Source: Cubamyces lactineus
Taxonomy: Eukaryota > Basidiomycota > Agaricomycetes > Polyporales > Polyporaceae
Assembly (NCBI GenBank): GCA_022376465.1
Contig: JACDTU010000002.1
Location: forward strand, 2,790,001-2,854,000
Length of the DNA stretch: 64,000 nucleotides
Direction: 5' to 3'
Part shown: piece by piece, positions 1 through 12,144 of the stretch
Layout of the letters: the number at the start of each line of letters is the position of its first letter
Numbering within the stretch: position 1 is the stretch's first letter
The notes under the pieces: generated by a model
Seen by the model: the letters and a program-made list of their open reading frames with translations, nothing else
Told to the model about the DNA's origin: nothing
Databases searched by the model: none
Made by a program: the position numbers and the translations under genes

Positions 1-2210
1 GTCGAAAAAGAGGAAGACGCGCGAGGACGACACCGTTCGCACCATCCAGGACTTCGAGAAGCAGCTGACTGCCGCGGTCTCTTCTGGCTCTTCGCTGAAT
101 CCCCTCGCCGACTTGCTCGACATTGCTCTGGAGGCGGAGAGTGCTGCTCAGGTCTCAAAAGCAATCTATGCTTTGTACCGGGTCTTTGTTGTTATAATCA
201 CGCGAGGACTTCTCTCTGGTCCTGATGCCTCTGAAGAAGCCAAGGCCGTCCGGACATGGCTCTTGGACAGACTGCATGCGTTTGTAGACCTTCTGAGTGG
301 TCTGCTCAAAGATGAAGAACCTTCGTTGAAGGTATGTTCTGAAGGTCGCACTGTGACTTCCAATGCACTCACACTGTGTTGTCTATACAGATCTCTGCTC
401 TGGATATCCTTTTCTCCCTCCAGAAGCACCTATCCTCCGCCCTGACGCATACTGGCGATGCCAAGCAGCCCCAGTTCCATGCTTCACATTTTCGCAAAAT
501 TATCACCGCGCTCCTACTGTGCCCACCTTCAAAGCGTGCCGCTCGTTCCAAGAAACGAAAGACGGACGAGGACGAGGGCACTGACCACAACTTGGATACT
601 GATGTCCGGGATCACTTTGTGAACACCTGGTTCAGCGTGCACGACGATATCCGATGGTTCTTCCTCCGAGATTCCGCGTAGGTGCCTCTTAGCGATGGAG
701 TGTTCACGTCGCTGATTCAGGACGTAGAATCCTCATTTCAAAACATCCCCACTCTGAAGCTCCTCAACTGCCAGGGAACCTCCTCTCCATCCTCGAGCGT
801 CTTACCACCTTCCCCACCAAAGCCTCGGAGCTCAATTCATGGTGGGTAGAAGAGCTTGGCACGAAGCCTCCTAAACCCAAGAGGTCCGCGGACGACGATG
901 AGGATGAGGACGAAGCCGCACAAGGCTCAGGCGATGCGGACGAAGAAGACGACTGGCGAAAATTCTTCGACGACCCTCCGGCGAAGCCCGCGGAAGAGAA
1001 GAAGGGCATCACCGCACGCGTGCATACGTTGACGATTCACCAGTCCTTGCATTCGCTGGCGGCACACAAGGCGGTGTTCACCCGAGCGTGGCTCGCTTTG
1101 TTGCCCCAGCTCTCGCTTTATTCGCTAGAGAGGACGAAAGCATACTCGCTTCGTGTACTGAATGTGCTGCACAGAGGCGTCATACCCCATCTTACTCGCC
1201 CTATCCTCATCATGGACTGGGTGAGCTCATCAGTGGACCACGGTATGTCGCTGTTTCGCGTGCGTGTGTAGCATCAGGGCCCTCATACATCAATCAGGGG
1301 GCACTGTTGGTCTTCTGGCGTTGAACGCGCTGTTCACCCTCATGAAGGAGTACAATCTGTACGTTGTTGTCGATTTTTCTGAAATGGGCCTGGCTGACGC
1401 ACACCTCAGTGATTACCCTTCGTTCTATACTCGTCTGTACGCCTTCCTCGATAGGGATGTTCTGCACCTAAAGCATCGAGCACGTTTCTTCCGCCTAACG
1501 GAGCTCTTCCTGAGTTCCACGTAAGCATTTTAGCACTATGGGTCTGACTGCTCGTCACTGACCCTGCTGCTCAGGCACTTGCCTGCAACGATTGTTGCAT
1601 CGTTTGTCAAACGGCTATCAAGACTATCGCTCAATGCGCCTCCGGCAGCTGTCGTAATGTTGATTCCATTCACTTACAACATGCTACGGAGACACCCAGC
1701 CTTGATGGCCATGATCCACCGCAACGAGGAGCTGGCCGGCGCCGACTGCGGTACGTGTTGGGGGTTCTCGTTCTGCTCTGCGCGATCTGTCAGATAGGCT
1801 CGGGACTGTACGGCTGACGTGTTTGGTCCGTGATGGGTATGGTGGCTTGCAGATGGATTCGACGCGCACGAGGCAAATCCGACGCTGACGAACGCGCTGG
1901 AGAGCTCGCTGTGGGAGCTCTACAGCCACCGGCAGCACTACCACGCCGCGGTCTCGACGCTGGCGAAAATTTTCGAGGAGGCGTTCACGCGCCCGAGTTA
2001 CGCGATGGAAGACTTCTTGGACCATACGTATGGCACGGTGCGTACCATATCGCGCGAGCCAAGGGGACGTGGGACGAAGCTAATGAGACGGTGTGTTAGC
2101 TTTTCGAGACGGAGGTGAAACGGAAGATACGGAAGGAGCCTGCGACGGCGCTGGAGCTGTCGCAGGTGCCCGAGAGCGACGGCCTGGAAGAGATGTGGAC
2201 CTTCCGATGA
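1..2210 (+). CDS. NOC4: Nucleolar complex protein 4 (Noc4/CBF-Mak21 family), 5' partial
   Basis: Eight exons are visible: <2-331, 391-677, 728-1242, 1298-1358, 1410-1520, 1575-1750, 1853-2037 and 2100-2210. They give 591 residues in frame with a TGA at 2208-2210. The start lies just left of the window; the first codons are lysine/arginine-rich, as is common at Noc4 N-termini. An acidic linker (about 895-960) precedes a helical CBF domain containing GLLALNALFTLMKEYNL, YPSFYTRLYAFLD and LFLSSTHLPATIVASFVKRL. Noc4 partners with Nop14 in the nucleolus for 40S pre-ribosome maturation and export; this is family knowledge. The end, with an EALKRKIRKEP-like basic stretch and LEEMWTFR, looks complete. 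The intron at 678-727 was placed by frame (tcc gc|gtaggt...gtag|a atc) and is the least certain junction. Confidence 0.88.
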
Positions 2211-4059
2211 TGGGCCGCCGCGTCTGGTGGCGCTCGGTATGTGCTACGTATGGCGCCCGCGCGCTCATGTGGTAGATGCATCTGAGCGTAATGTACGACT
2301 GCTAGAGGATGATAGCAGGCCGGCTGTCCGCCGGCCTACGGGAGCGTGTGTGGCAAGCGTGCTAGCAGCGTTGAAGAGGCGCGCGAGTGGAGAACACACG
2401 GGTTGTGCAGGGACGTATGTTTAATGGTGGTGACTCGGGGGTCAGGGCTGGATGACGAATGAAAGCGGTGCCCGGTGTTCTGAGCAGGAGGGAGCATGGC
2501 CGGTAAAATACCGGGGAGGGAGACGCGTGATGTGGCCGAGGCGAGGCACAGTCGGTGGAGCTGTGCGGTATGTCTAATCCCATCCGGGGTCGGACACCGC
2601 GTAGGCGCCAGAAGCGACGAGTGAGGACAGTTGGAGACGTGTTCGGGCTGCAGCGCAGTTGATGCAGACAGGAGTGTAAACACAGATTCGCACTGTGCAT
2701 GCCACGTTCAGAGGAGTGGTCGGGCGTAGGATGGACATGGGAGATGGGGCGGACGGAGATGAGACGCCTGTGCATGGAGTGATGTGATGGCAGGATAGAA
2801 GAGAGGATGTACGATGGCGGGGGATGGCAAAAGGTGATATCGGGAACGAGATGGAAGGCCGAGGATGTATGGGGAGGGAGGAGAGGAAATAGACGTTGAG
2901 CGAGTGTGGATGGCCGAGGGAGGCTGAATGATTCGAAGGCGGGGGCTGGAGAGATGGGCGGTCTATCGGAGCGCGCGTCAGGCTGGCTATCATTCTTTGC
3001 GTTTTCGGCGTCTGTGGGGCGATGACACCACCCACCCACGGTCCCATCTCGACTATGGAGGAGGAGGGCTGCAGTGTGGAGGGAGCGGTCGGACGGGAGA
3101 CGGTCGGCGGGACGGGAGGGCCGGGGAGCAAAGAATAGGCCGTGGCAGGGGCGTGGAACACCGGACTGGAAGCCGTTAGCCGACAGCCGCCTGGATAAGT
3201 AAACTAATATATTTGCGCGGGGTGGGTTGAAACGGATGTAATGCTCAGAGTGCGCCCACGCCTGTCCACGCCCGCTCGGCATCGCACTCCTTGACGTCGG
3301 CCCAACGCCGTCCGTTCGGTTTCTCTCTCTCACCCGCCCTCTTGCTCCAAGCCACGCCAAGCCCCCCTCAGACGCTCGCTCGCATGCACTGAGCTACGCT
3401 CGTCCGCAATCAGCCCACGCTCACCCCGTGCAGGCCATCGCCCTGGACGATGGCAGAGTCCATTGCACGGCAGATCAAAGAGACAGCGATAGAATGGATG
3501 TGGATGGGCAGGAAGAGCGGGATGCGATTCGAGCGGAAGGGCGGGAGAGAGGGTGCCGTAAGATGTCACCGGACGCGCCGGTGTCTTTCTTGTGCCCAAA
3601 CTGGGAGGATTAGAGAATGAAATTGGCCGAGACGAGGGGCAGAGGTTCACACTCCGCCCGCTGTGATTGGCTGTGCCTTGGCGGGAGAAGTAGCCGGAGA
3701 GCGAAACCGGGGAATAAAGGATAAAGAATAAAGGCGGATATGATAGGAATGGCGATATTGAATACTCTGTGCTGTAATCCTTCGGCCTACTACTACTACT
3801 CTTAGTCGCTCGTCCCCTCCGCCGCTCTCTCCCCCTCCTCCCTCCTCCCTCCTCATCCTCTCCCACTCTCCCCTCCGCCCCCTCCCCTTGCCCTCCTCCT
3901 TCTCTCTCCTCCTCCCCCACCATCTCCCTCCCTCCGCCGTCGCTCTCCCCACCACCTCCCCCGCCCACAACCCCCACAACGCCCCTTCAATCAACCATCA
4001 CCAATCCCACCGCTCTCCTCGCTCTTCACTCTAGTCCCCGTCTGCCCACCTCGGCCAAA
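2211..4059. other. Long intergenic region with opposite base skews
   Basis: No convincing gene lies in these 1.85 kb. From about 2430 to 3180 the plus strand is purine/G-rich (many GGAGA and GGATGG runs). From about 3780 to 4050 it is almost pure pyrimidine. A 332-codon open frame on the minus strand (2362-3360) is proline/serine/arginine-rich without domain-like pattern. It is best explained by the skew. An AT-rich patch (about 3200-3215) and small repeats such as GGATAAAGAATAAAGG (about 3715-3735) are present. Confidence 0.5.
3781..4050 (+). promoter_or_regulatory. Polypyrimidine upstream tract of the Zn2Cys6 factor gene
   Basis: About 270 nt of nearly unbroken C/T (runs of CCTCCC, CTCTCC) end about 10 nt before the ATG at 4060. 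Such CT-rich blocks are typical of highly used promoters and transcription starts in filamentous fungi. No clear TATA box is seen immediately upstream. The role is inferred from position only. Confidence 0.5.
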
Positions 4060-6980
4060 ATGGATCAACATCCCTCTGCTTCCAAACAGCCTCCGTCCGT
4101 CTCCTCTCCCTCCTCAATCGCTGCCCCTCATCTAATCGCCCAACGCCCCTTTGTAAGTGAAAGCGGAAAGCCACCCGTACAACGTGGGGCAAGAGCATGC
4201 ACAGTCTGTAGACAGGCAAAGGTACCGGGCGCTCTCATCACCCCTTCCCACCGCCCTCTCACCTTTCCCTTACCCCTAAGATGAAGTGCGTCGGCGCAGA
4301 AGACGGCACTCAGCGCTGCCAACGCTGCCAGAGAGCAGGCGTAGAGTGAGCGTTTCTCACTCCTCTATCCCTCTCATCGTCCCTCATCCCTACCCCAGAT
4401 GTGTCTTTGAGAAGCATCGCCGCGGACGCAAACCTGGCTCAAAGTTGGTTCACTTTCCACCGCTTCCCCCTCTAGGAGCTAATTACTTCTCAAAGACTAT
4501 CCGAGGCATCCAAGATGCTCCGTCGCCTCGAAAAGAGCCTCAACAACGCAAAGGCAAAGCAACCCTCCAACGCCCAGCCTTCGTCCTCTACTGCACCCGC
4601 CGCACAAGACGACGGCGCCGGTCCGTCCAGCTATTCCCCTTCCGCCCCCCAGCAGTACGATGAGGAAATGGAAGAAGAGGAAGATGACCGCCCGGAGGAA
4701 CCCATCTACCCCGAGAAGGTCATCCGCTCCTCTCGTTCCTCCTTCCTTGACGTCGTCATGAACCCCGTTCCCGCCGCTACCGACCACGACCGTCCCCATT
4801 CTGACACTTCGACCGACCGTCCTCACTCCGCCCCCAAAGCCTCGTCGCAAAGCCCGACCCGCTTGCAAAGCTCGCCCCAGCCCAGGCCATACATTGGCCT
4901 CTTCGGCAGCAACGTCCCCAAGGATCCCATCGCTGCAGGTCTCCTCAGCGAATCTGACGTCGAACCGCTCTTCGACATATTCTTTTTGCGCCTCAACCCC
5001 TTTATCAACCTCTTTGACCCCTCCTTGCACTCGCCAGCTTACGTTCGCCGTCACTCCCCCTTCCTCTTCACCGCTATACTCATGGCGTGCTGCAAGTTCT
5101 TCCTCTCCTCGCAGTATGCTGCAGTCCGCCGTCTCGCCGAAGACTGGTGTGTCTACACATTCGCCGAGGGCACCGAAAGCGTCGAGACCGTCCAGGCGTT
5201 GGCTTGTATGACCTACTGGAAGGAGCCTGCAGACAAGAGGACGTGGTCTTACATCGGCATGGCTTGCCGTATGGCTGTCAACCTCCGGCTCAACAGATAC
5301 GTTGGCCGACGCCAACCTCACGAGTCTAATGTTGCGTTCTTGGAGCGACGCAACCGTGAGCGCACCTATCTTGTCCTGTTCGTCCACGATCGCAGCCTCA
5401 GCATGCAGACGGGTAAGCAATGGATGCTACACGAGGACGAGTTCGTCCGCAACGCCGGCACCTGGCACGAAGACGGTTGTATGGGTGCAAGGAGTGAGGT
5501 TCGCCCAGAGGACGTAGTGGTCGCTGCCTTTGTCCAGTTGCGTCTCATGGGCTCAAAGGCGACGGACGTCTTCTTCTCTCGCACCAACGCCCATTCGTCA
5601 CCCTACTCCTCTGATGCCACTGTCGATCACGACTTGCACACTTTTAACCTGTCACTCGACGAGTGGCTCAAGACGTGGGAGGCTCAAATGCGTTTGTGTA
5701 AGTACAGCACGACGCACTCTCGTTCCCTCGCTAATCATAGCGTAGGCTCGAGTGCGGGCAATTTCCACAGCGCTTTCATTCAGTTCTTCCAGTCCCATGT
5801 TCGTCTCTTCCTCAATACATTCGGGCTCAACACAGCCAGCTTGGAGGTCCGTGTACTAGCATCGCGCATATACCCTTGTCACTCACGCTCTCCTGGCAGG
5901 GTCGTGCGATGCCCAATTCGGAGGCGGTAAGGCAATGCTACCATAGTGCATCCACCAATCTGCGGATTATATCCGAGTTTGCCAAGCTCCACGTCCTCGT
6001 AAGTGAATTGGGAGCTTGCAATGATCAGTCCCTCATCTTGTGATAGCAATACTGCCAGGAAAGCGTCACCGTCATGACAGCGTATGCTGCGCTGGTGCTG
6101 CTCAGGGTAAGCCATTCTCCCTTGCACACATTGGTTTGCGTGTTCATGACTCTGCCAGCTCCTTCGAGGCCCCAGCGTCATCACGCAATTGGCTGACGGC
6201 GCGACAGAGGATATATACCGCATCATCAACGATGCGGCAGATGCTTATCAGCTTGCCGGCCATCTTACGGGCTCTGAAAGCGATTGTGCTGCCTACCACT
6301 CTCGCTTCCTACGTCGTCTCGTCGCCATCGACATGGAGAGGGCGCGGCAGTCATCCGATCGCAATGGCTTCAGGCAGGACGGGATTCCGCCTTTGTTCGC
6401 CCAAGGTCAGGTCCATCCGATCTCGGCCCATGTACGAGGATTTCACTCACGCGTACCACATGTAGGTCTGCCTCCGATCCGGACCGCCCAGGCTTCGACC
6501 GGGCTGCAAGCTCTGCAGCACGAGAGCCTCTCACTCTCGCGGCCTGGCCTTTCGCACACCACGTACTCCGCTCCGTTGCCCTCTCTGTCAATGGCGGGAT
6601 CGTCTGCACACCATTCCATGGCTGGCTTCGCCAGTCACACCAACGGATCGATGGACGTCTCTCGCAACGGCCTTACTCACAACAACAACCGCATGCTTAC
6701 CTCTTACACTGGCCCGCCCACACAATCCGAGGAGTCGTACTACAATTATATTATCGGCGAAGTACGCGAGTTCCCTAGGGGCGATGGCTCGCCCACGGGT
6801 GCAGCTTTCATGGCCAACGCCCCGATGCCCGACTTTACTTATCCATCGCCTACACAATACCGTGACCCGTCGTCCTATGGACATGGCTTTGGCACACTCC
6901 CGCGCGCAGGCCAGTCTTCTCACCAATACTTGCCTCCCGTGCAGGGCTTCGGTCACGCCGCGTACGACGTGTCTCGCTAG
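4060..6980 (+). CDS. Zn2Cys6 fungal transcription factor with middle homology region
   Basis: Eight exons: 4060-4221, 4281-4345, 4399-4443, 4496-5697, 5746-5846, 5900-5998, 6047-6106 and 6159-6980, giving 851 residues. The binuclear cluster is split over exons 1-3 with spacing C-X2-C-X6-C-X9-C-X2-C-X6-C: it starts ACTVCRQAK, continues MKCVGAEDG and CQRCQRAGVEC, and is followed by a basic GRKPGSK linker. The next segment, SEASKMLRRLEK, is a predicted coiled-coil dimerisation helix. Residues of about 230-470 form the fungal-specific regulatory domain (LNPFINLFDPSLHSPAYVR, SPFLFTAILMACCKFF, WSYIGMACRMAVNLRLNR). The C-terminus is rich in S, P, H and G, as in activation regions. It is a nuclear DNA-binding regulator by family; its targets cannot be read from the sequence. 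The intron at 5698-5745 is 48 nt and in frame, so retention would add 16 residues. Confidence 0.88.
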
Positions 6981-7405
6981 ACACGTCCTCGCTTGGAACT
7001 CTTCCCTTAATCTTGGTCGGTCGGATATTGGCCACCCCATGGTGTATGAATGTAATCTGCACGCACGCGCCACCTCGTTGTACCCTAGTCTTATTCGTTA
7101 TGCCGTCACGGTCTCGCTACCGCCGCTATCCGCGTTCTATCCATGCACGCCGTTGTCATTCCATACACTCACATACATATATACGTAAGCCTCGCCCCGA
7201 TCTCCGCCTAGTAGTATTCTTGATACGCGTCGCTTTCCTAGTTCGTTGTGTTGTGCACGTCGGCGTCCCCCTCATGTACTAGTACAGACCCCTGGGCTTC
7301 TAGTCGTTCATCAATCCATCGCCCCTTCGCCTCCTTGCATGTCGATTGGAAGAGTCGAGCACCTGAAAGAGCACGAAGAAATCCAGTGTACATAACAGAT
7401 ACATC
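6981..7405. other. Convergent 3' intergenic region
   Basis: This stretch lies between the stop codons of the convergent transcription factor and NUP37 genes. It is moderately AT-rich (ACATACATATATACG at about 7170) and holds no coding pattern. It is presumably the two 3' UTRs and poly(A) sites. Confidence 0.6.
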
Positions 7406-9020
7406 TCACGAGTCTACACCAATGTAAAACACGATCACTTCCCGCCCGACAGCGGCTACAATCCTGGGGATTCCGCGACAGGCTACAAAATCGAACGATC
7501 GGACGTATAGCGGTCGCGGAGCGATATTGAACACGGTGGGCTGCGCGTAGACGTACGTGACGTTGTGGACGTGGATCACGGCGCCTTTTGCCGGGCTGCT
7601 CGTCGATATCGCAAAGTATTCGGGGTATGTGGGGCACCACCTGTCCGGACACAACAGAAACCCGTCAGTCGCGACGCTGGCTAGCACTCCTGACAAGCAA
7701 CGGCGCAACACGGGTGTGATCGCCAAGCCATGCGCCCGTCCTGTCGTGGTTTCTCCGGCTACAAGACGTGTGGCGCGCGCAAGCCTGGCGACCGCACCCA
7801 GTGCGGGAAAGAAAGGGGGCAAGAAAAATGCGGTAGCACGTACCTGAACTGACTGCCCCCTTCGGCAAAGCTCGTTCCCGTCATGTAAGGTTTCCCGCCG
7901 GCGAGGTTGCTCATGTCCCACAGCGCGAACCGGGAGCCGTACGCTGCACCCACGCTGCATCGCACGCCCGACCAGCACGCAAGCACATGCAAGCACCAAT
8001 GATGGATGGAAGCGATGGCAGGATATGGCAGTTAGCGAGCTTTTCCTCGGAACCGGCGCGCGCGAAGACGCAGAGGAAGGGAAGGGGTGCACTCACAAGT
8101 CAGCAGACGGGTCTCTTCGCCACGCGACCGACCCGGACCACTGTGCGGACGGGCCGACGAGGGAGTCTGCGAGCGCGCGCGGCTCGACGAGCTCCACGAC
8201 GCTCGAGTTGCGCCAGCTGTCTTGCTCGTTCTCGGGCGGGTCGGAGCGCCAGTCGGTGAGGAAGATGGAACCGCGACAGTCAGCGACGAGGAGCTCTTTG
8301 CTCGTGGACGGGTGTGCGTTCACGCTCGTGAGGGGGTATGGGAACTTGACGACGTATGTCGTGGGTTGGGGGCGCGAGGGAGGGCTTGTGCCGGGAAACG
8401 GGGGAGAGGCGATGTCGATCGTCGGGTGGAGGTCCCACACCATGAGCATCTTGTCGTCTAGGGAGATGTGAACGCGAGTATCACGGGAAAAAATATCAGC
8501 GCATACCTGACACGGTCGCTAGGTAGCGTGAACTGTCCTCGCTCCGCCCTCCGCAAAAGGTCATGTCGTTCACCTTGCCGTGGTGTCCGCTCCTGCCGCC
8601 ACCGAACGGGAATATCTCTTCCTCCTCGGACGCGGATTTTGACAGGAGATACAGGCCAAAGTCTGCCCCTGCAGCGGCGAGTCTGTTCATAGGTCAATAC
8701 GCGCAGGCCTGGAGACGAACGATTGGACGCGTACTCTATTGACCACTCGTCTGTGGACGAGGGTGAGCTCACGCGGGATGACCATGCCAGCGCGGTCACG
8801 CGCGTGCCAATGTGAAAGTTTGCAATTGTCTTGCAGGATGATTCTGTCTAGCCAAACTCAGGTCTGGATGCTGCATATTCACTAGAGGCATCCCGCCACT
8901 TACAAGGAGCAAGACTTCAACCGAGTGCGCTCCTCCAACCGCGATCAGGTCCGCAGCGTCGTCTTCATAGCATGCGCGCACAACATGCACTTCTGTTCCG
9001 TGCGAGTGACGGACGTCCAT
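7406..9020 (-). CDS. NUP37: Nucleoporin Nup37, WD40 beta-propeller
   Basis: Six exons on the minus strand: 9020-8904, 8829-8735, 8682-8507, 8457-8097, 7954-7844 and 7640-7406, giving 364 residues. The order of blades parallels Nup37: VHVVRACYEDDAADLIAVGG near the N-terminus, GTRVTALAWSS, ELAAAGADFGLYLL, HGKVNDMTFCGG then YLATVSDDKMLMVWDL, KELLVADCRGSIFLTDW, VGAAYGSRFALWDM and FRWCPTYPEYFAIS. Nup37 is a peripheral member of the Nup107-160 Y complex, binding Nup120/Elys at the nuclear envelope (family knowledge). The start at 9020 (MDVRHSHG) was chosen because it is the first ATG before the first blade; the open frame continues upstream without another ATG. The gene is divergent from the small TM gene, with 173 bp between starts. 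Confidence 0.83.
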
Positions 9021-9193
9021 GATAATCCAGTGCCCCGAGAAGAGGAGGAACGTCCACAAGCGCGAGAGGTTTGGTGAATGAGCTGAGCACGTGCACCTCG
9101 CGATCTTGGGGGCGTATTTGGCCCTGTTAGGATCGCAAGGCGTTGGACAACAAGGCCAAACAGACGCGCGCTTCTTTCTCTCTTTCCTTTTCG

Positions 9194-9370
9194 ATGCCTC
9201 CGCCGCCGAAGAAGCATCCGAATCCGTTTCTCTTTCTGGGCATCACTGCGCTCTCCTTTGTTGCATTCTACGCGACTTTGAAGTACAGGGCAGCCACCTA
9301 TCCTGCGTCTGCGCAACCCCGGCAACACGACAATCCCCTCGTCCCTCCGCGTCACAAGGACTCTTCGTAG
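9194..9370 (+). CDS. Small single-TM hypothetical protein (58 aa)
   Basis: The ORF starts at ATG 9194 (MPPPPKKHPNP) and ends at TAG 9368-9370. It has one hydrophobic helix (FLFLGITALSFVAFYATLK, about residues 12-30), preceded by a proline/lysine segment and followed by a polar tail ending RHKDSS. It looks like a small organelle or ER membrane protein; I do not recognise the family. The stop is only 18 nt before the UMP kinase ATG (9389). It is therefore either a very tightly packed gene, a protein-coding uORF, or the first cistron of a dicistronic mRNA. No splice sites bridge the two frames. Confidence 0.55.
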   Translation: MPPPPKKHPNPFLFLGITALSFVAFYATLKYRAATYPASAQPRQHDNPLVPPRHKDSS

Positions 9371-9388
9371 AGCTAGTGTCCATCCACC

Positions 9389-10403
9389 ATGCCTGCTATT
9401 GTCGACAAGATCGCAGAGGCTCTTCACCTGAAGCACCATGATGGCGCTGCTCCCTCTGCCTCCGCCTCTCAAACCCCTGTGTTTGATCGTGAGAAGGTGA
9501 AGGTCTTCTTCGTACTCGGCGGTCCTGGTGCTGGTAAGGTGTCACTCCGCTGGCTGTATAGAGTTCCACGCTAGAATGCCTGGCAGGGAAGGGCACTCAG
9601 TGCGCGAACCTTGTCAAGGACTTTGGCTTTTGCCACTTGTCAGGTATGTTGCACGACCCATAGCATGTACTTGACCGAGTGGAATTTATCAACGTCGTTC
9701 CATGTAGCTGGCGATCTCCTCCGTGCCGAGCAGAACCGTGAAGGCTCCGAGTATGGAGAACTGATCCGCAAGTACATTCGGGAGGGTCAAATCGTGCCAA
9801 TGGAGATCACGATCAAGCTGCTCGAGAACGCGATGCGTGCTGAACTTGCTAAGCCTCACGATACCGAGGGCTGGGAGGACGGCAGGGGTCGCTTCCTCAT
9901 CGACGGTTTCCCTCGTAAGATGGATCAGGCACTCAAGTTTGACGAGGACGTGAGTATGTTCTCGATTGTATGCATTTGCGGCTTGTTGATTGCATTACGG
10001 CCCTCTAGGTCTGCTTGTCTACGTCGGTTCTCTTCTTCACGACGACCGAAGAGGAGATGCTCAAGCGCTTGCTCGAGCGTGCCAAGACGAGTGGTCGCGA
10101 GGATGACAACGAAGAGAGCATCCGCAAGCGCTTCCGTACGTGTCATTCTTAGATCGGCTATGTTTATGCTTTCTGAGACACCATCCACAGGTGTCTACAA
10201 GGAGCAAACCATGCCTGTGATCGAGCACTACAACAAGGAGGGCAAGGTTGCAACGGTATGGCAACATCACTGTATCAAGCAGGCCGACTACTGAGCTTCT
10301 ACAGATCGACGCGACGGCTACTATTGAGGACGTGCACAAGAAGGCGCAGGAGATCGTAGCAAAGATCCTGGCAGGCGAGGTTGGTCGCAATATTACAGCA
10401 TGA
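9389..10403 (+). CDS. URA6: UMP/CMP kinase (uridylate kinase, adenylate kinase family)
   Basis: Six exons: 9389-9533, 9587-9643, 9708-9949, 10009-10135, 10191-10255 and 10305-10403, giving 244 residues. The P-loop GGPGAGKGTQC is interrupted by intron 1. AGDLLRAEQ and [14 protein letters not shown] match the NMP-binding region, and [18 protein letters not shown] is the signature of UMP/CMP kinases. [32 protein letters not shown] is the short LID with arginines (quoted in parts: it begins [12 protein letters not shown] and ends EESIRKRF). The enzyme transfers phosphate from ATP to UMP/CMP in pyrimidine nucleotide synthesis. An N-terminal extension of about 35 residues ([14 protein letters not shown]) precedes the catalytic fold. 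The gene converges on the DAG-kinase-domain gene. Confidence 0.92.
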
Positions 10404-10597
10404 AGTGTAGGTAGAGGTACGAGAGACGATCTAGATACCCGGCGGACGATGCATATAGAAACAGCGCAGCATTGGTCTTCTTCGACAAGTGTAATATTCC
10501 CTGCAAATGAGAACATGGTACAAAGCAATGGCATTCTCTGCAACCAGCTCTCCAGTATCCAAACAGATGTAGCATCGCACTGAGCCCTGGCAACAAT

Positions 10598-11876
10598 CTA
10601 TGCATACAAAGCGATTCCTGTCTGGTCGTTCATCGGAGTTGCGGCGGTACATGTCACCTTTCCGCCTGTGGGGATTGTGAGGATATCTCCATCGGCACAA
10701 ACAAGGTGCGCCCGCTCGTCAACATCATCCTGCAGCGCTCACGTTAGCTCCGAATCCGCCGGTTGAGACCTTGTCGCTCGATAGGCTAGAGGGACTCACT
10801 GGTTCCCACTCCCATCCTCCGCAACGGACGTATTCAACCACGGTAGGACCGTCTCCCTCAGTCGTGATGCTCCCATCTTCAGCGTACCGTAGGTTCACGT
10901 GTGCGCCGTCCTGATACGCAGCCCCTAGTACGGCACCAACTTTCTCGGCGAACGCCTTGCGTGCTTCCTCCGAGTCCATGACGTACGATGGGTCTTGCAT
11001 CGGACGGATCATTACGAGGTCAAGCGCGGCCGTACCTTCTTCTTGAAGCAACTCCTTTGCCTTGGGCGTGATCCTGAAGGCTGGTTCGAGCCGATCGACG
11101 TTTACGGTCGAGAGGAAGTACGTGAAGGGGCCGATAAGGTCGACAATCGGCTCATCCTCTGTACTTGACTCGTGTGGGACGAACGTGCCCATCGCAGGGT
11201 CGTACACCTCAACGACTTCAGGGCCCTTGCGGGGGAAGAGCTTGACGGTGGCGTAATACCACCGAGTGATGTTCTGGAAGGCGGCGGTCTTGAATCGCTC
11301 GATGGTTGGGTCGGTCTCACGGAAGGCCTCAGAGTCATGTAGGATAGACGCGTGCAAGGAGGTGGAAGCGACGACCGCGGAAATGGAGGACTGTTTCGGA
11401 GCCGCTTTCGCTGGGGGGGCAACATGCGGCGGAGATATCACGCTGACTGCGAGGTTGAGAGGAACGGAGCGATGATTGCCTGAAACGAACGCATGAACGG
11501 ACTTGAGTTTGTACTGCACGGGATCGTCCTCTGGAGTAGTAAGGAAGAGGGACGAGTAGAGAGCATTTGCGGTCCCACAAGGCACGAGCGCGAGATGGAT
11601 ACGCGGAAAGGGCTTAGAGCTTGGGATGTTGTTGAGGACATTGATGAGTTCGTGTAGTGTGCCGTCTCCAGAGCCCAGGATGACGGAGATGGGTTGATCG
11701 GGATGTGAGGTCAAGAAGTCCGCGACGATATTGCCGACATGACCGCTGCTCTCTGTCGCTACGACTTGATCCGGGTTGAGGTTATGTTGAGAGAGGAGAG
11801 GAAGTACGTGGTCGTCGAAAAGAGCTCTGGCTGAGCGGTCGCCGCAGACGGGGTTGTAGACGACGAGGAGAGGCAT
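10598..11876 (-). CDS. Diacylglycerol/sphingosine kinase catalytic-domain protein
   Basis: Two exons on the minus strand: 11876-10800 and 10729-10598, joined by a 70-nt GTGAGT..CAG intron, giving 402 residues. The first methionine begins the lipid-kinase fold directly (MPLLVVYNPVCGDRSA). The diagnostic glycine-rich loop is ILGSGDGTLHELINVL, followed by LALVPCGTANAL. The spliced C-terminus ends with VCADGDILTIPTGG, resembling the DGE/DGD segment that closes the fold in sphingosine kinases. It likely phosphorylates a lipid (DAG, ceramide or a long-chain base); the exact substrate is unknown. Without the last splice the reading frame gives a shorter, less family-like tail ending at 10725. No TM segment is seen. 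Confidence 0.78.
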
Positions 11877-12144
11877 CTAGGATGGAACGTGCCGATCTGT
11901 GTGAGCAATGGGAGGATGAATGAGACGTATTCTCCAAGTAGGCGCAGACACTTACAGAGAGGTGCTATGATGTTGTGCAATGTCTAGGTCAGAGCGGAAG
12001 GAAAGAGCTGTTTGATGAGATATACTGCGTTATATGTGCTGCGATCGGCGATCCCATTGCGTCATTCCCAGCTCAGCCCAGATCAGAGTACAGATCCCTC
12101 TCCCGATCTCAACATATGCTAGGATGGCTATTGACGACGCAGAC

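Noticed and set aside
2362..3360. 332-codon open frame on the minus strand
   Set aside because: Composition follows the purine skew of the plus strand. There is no domain pattern, and it lies in an intergenic region.
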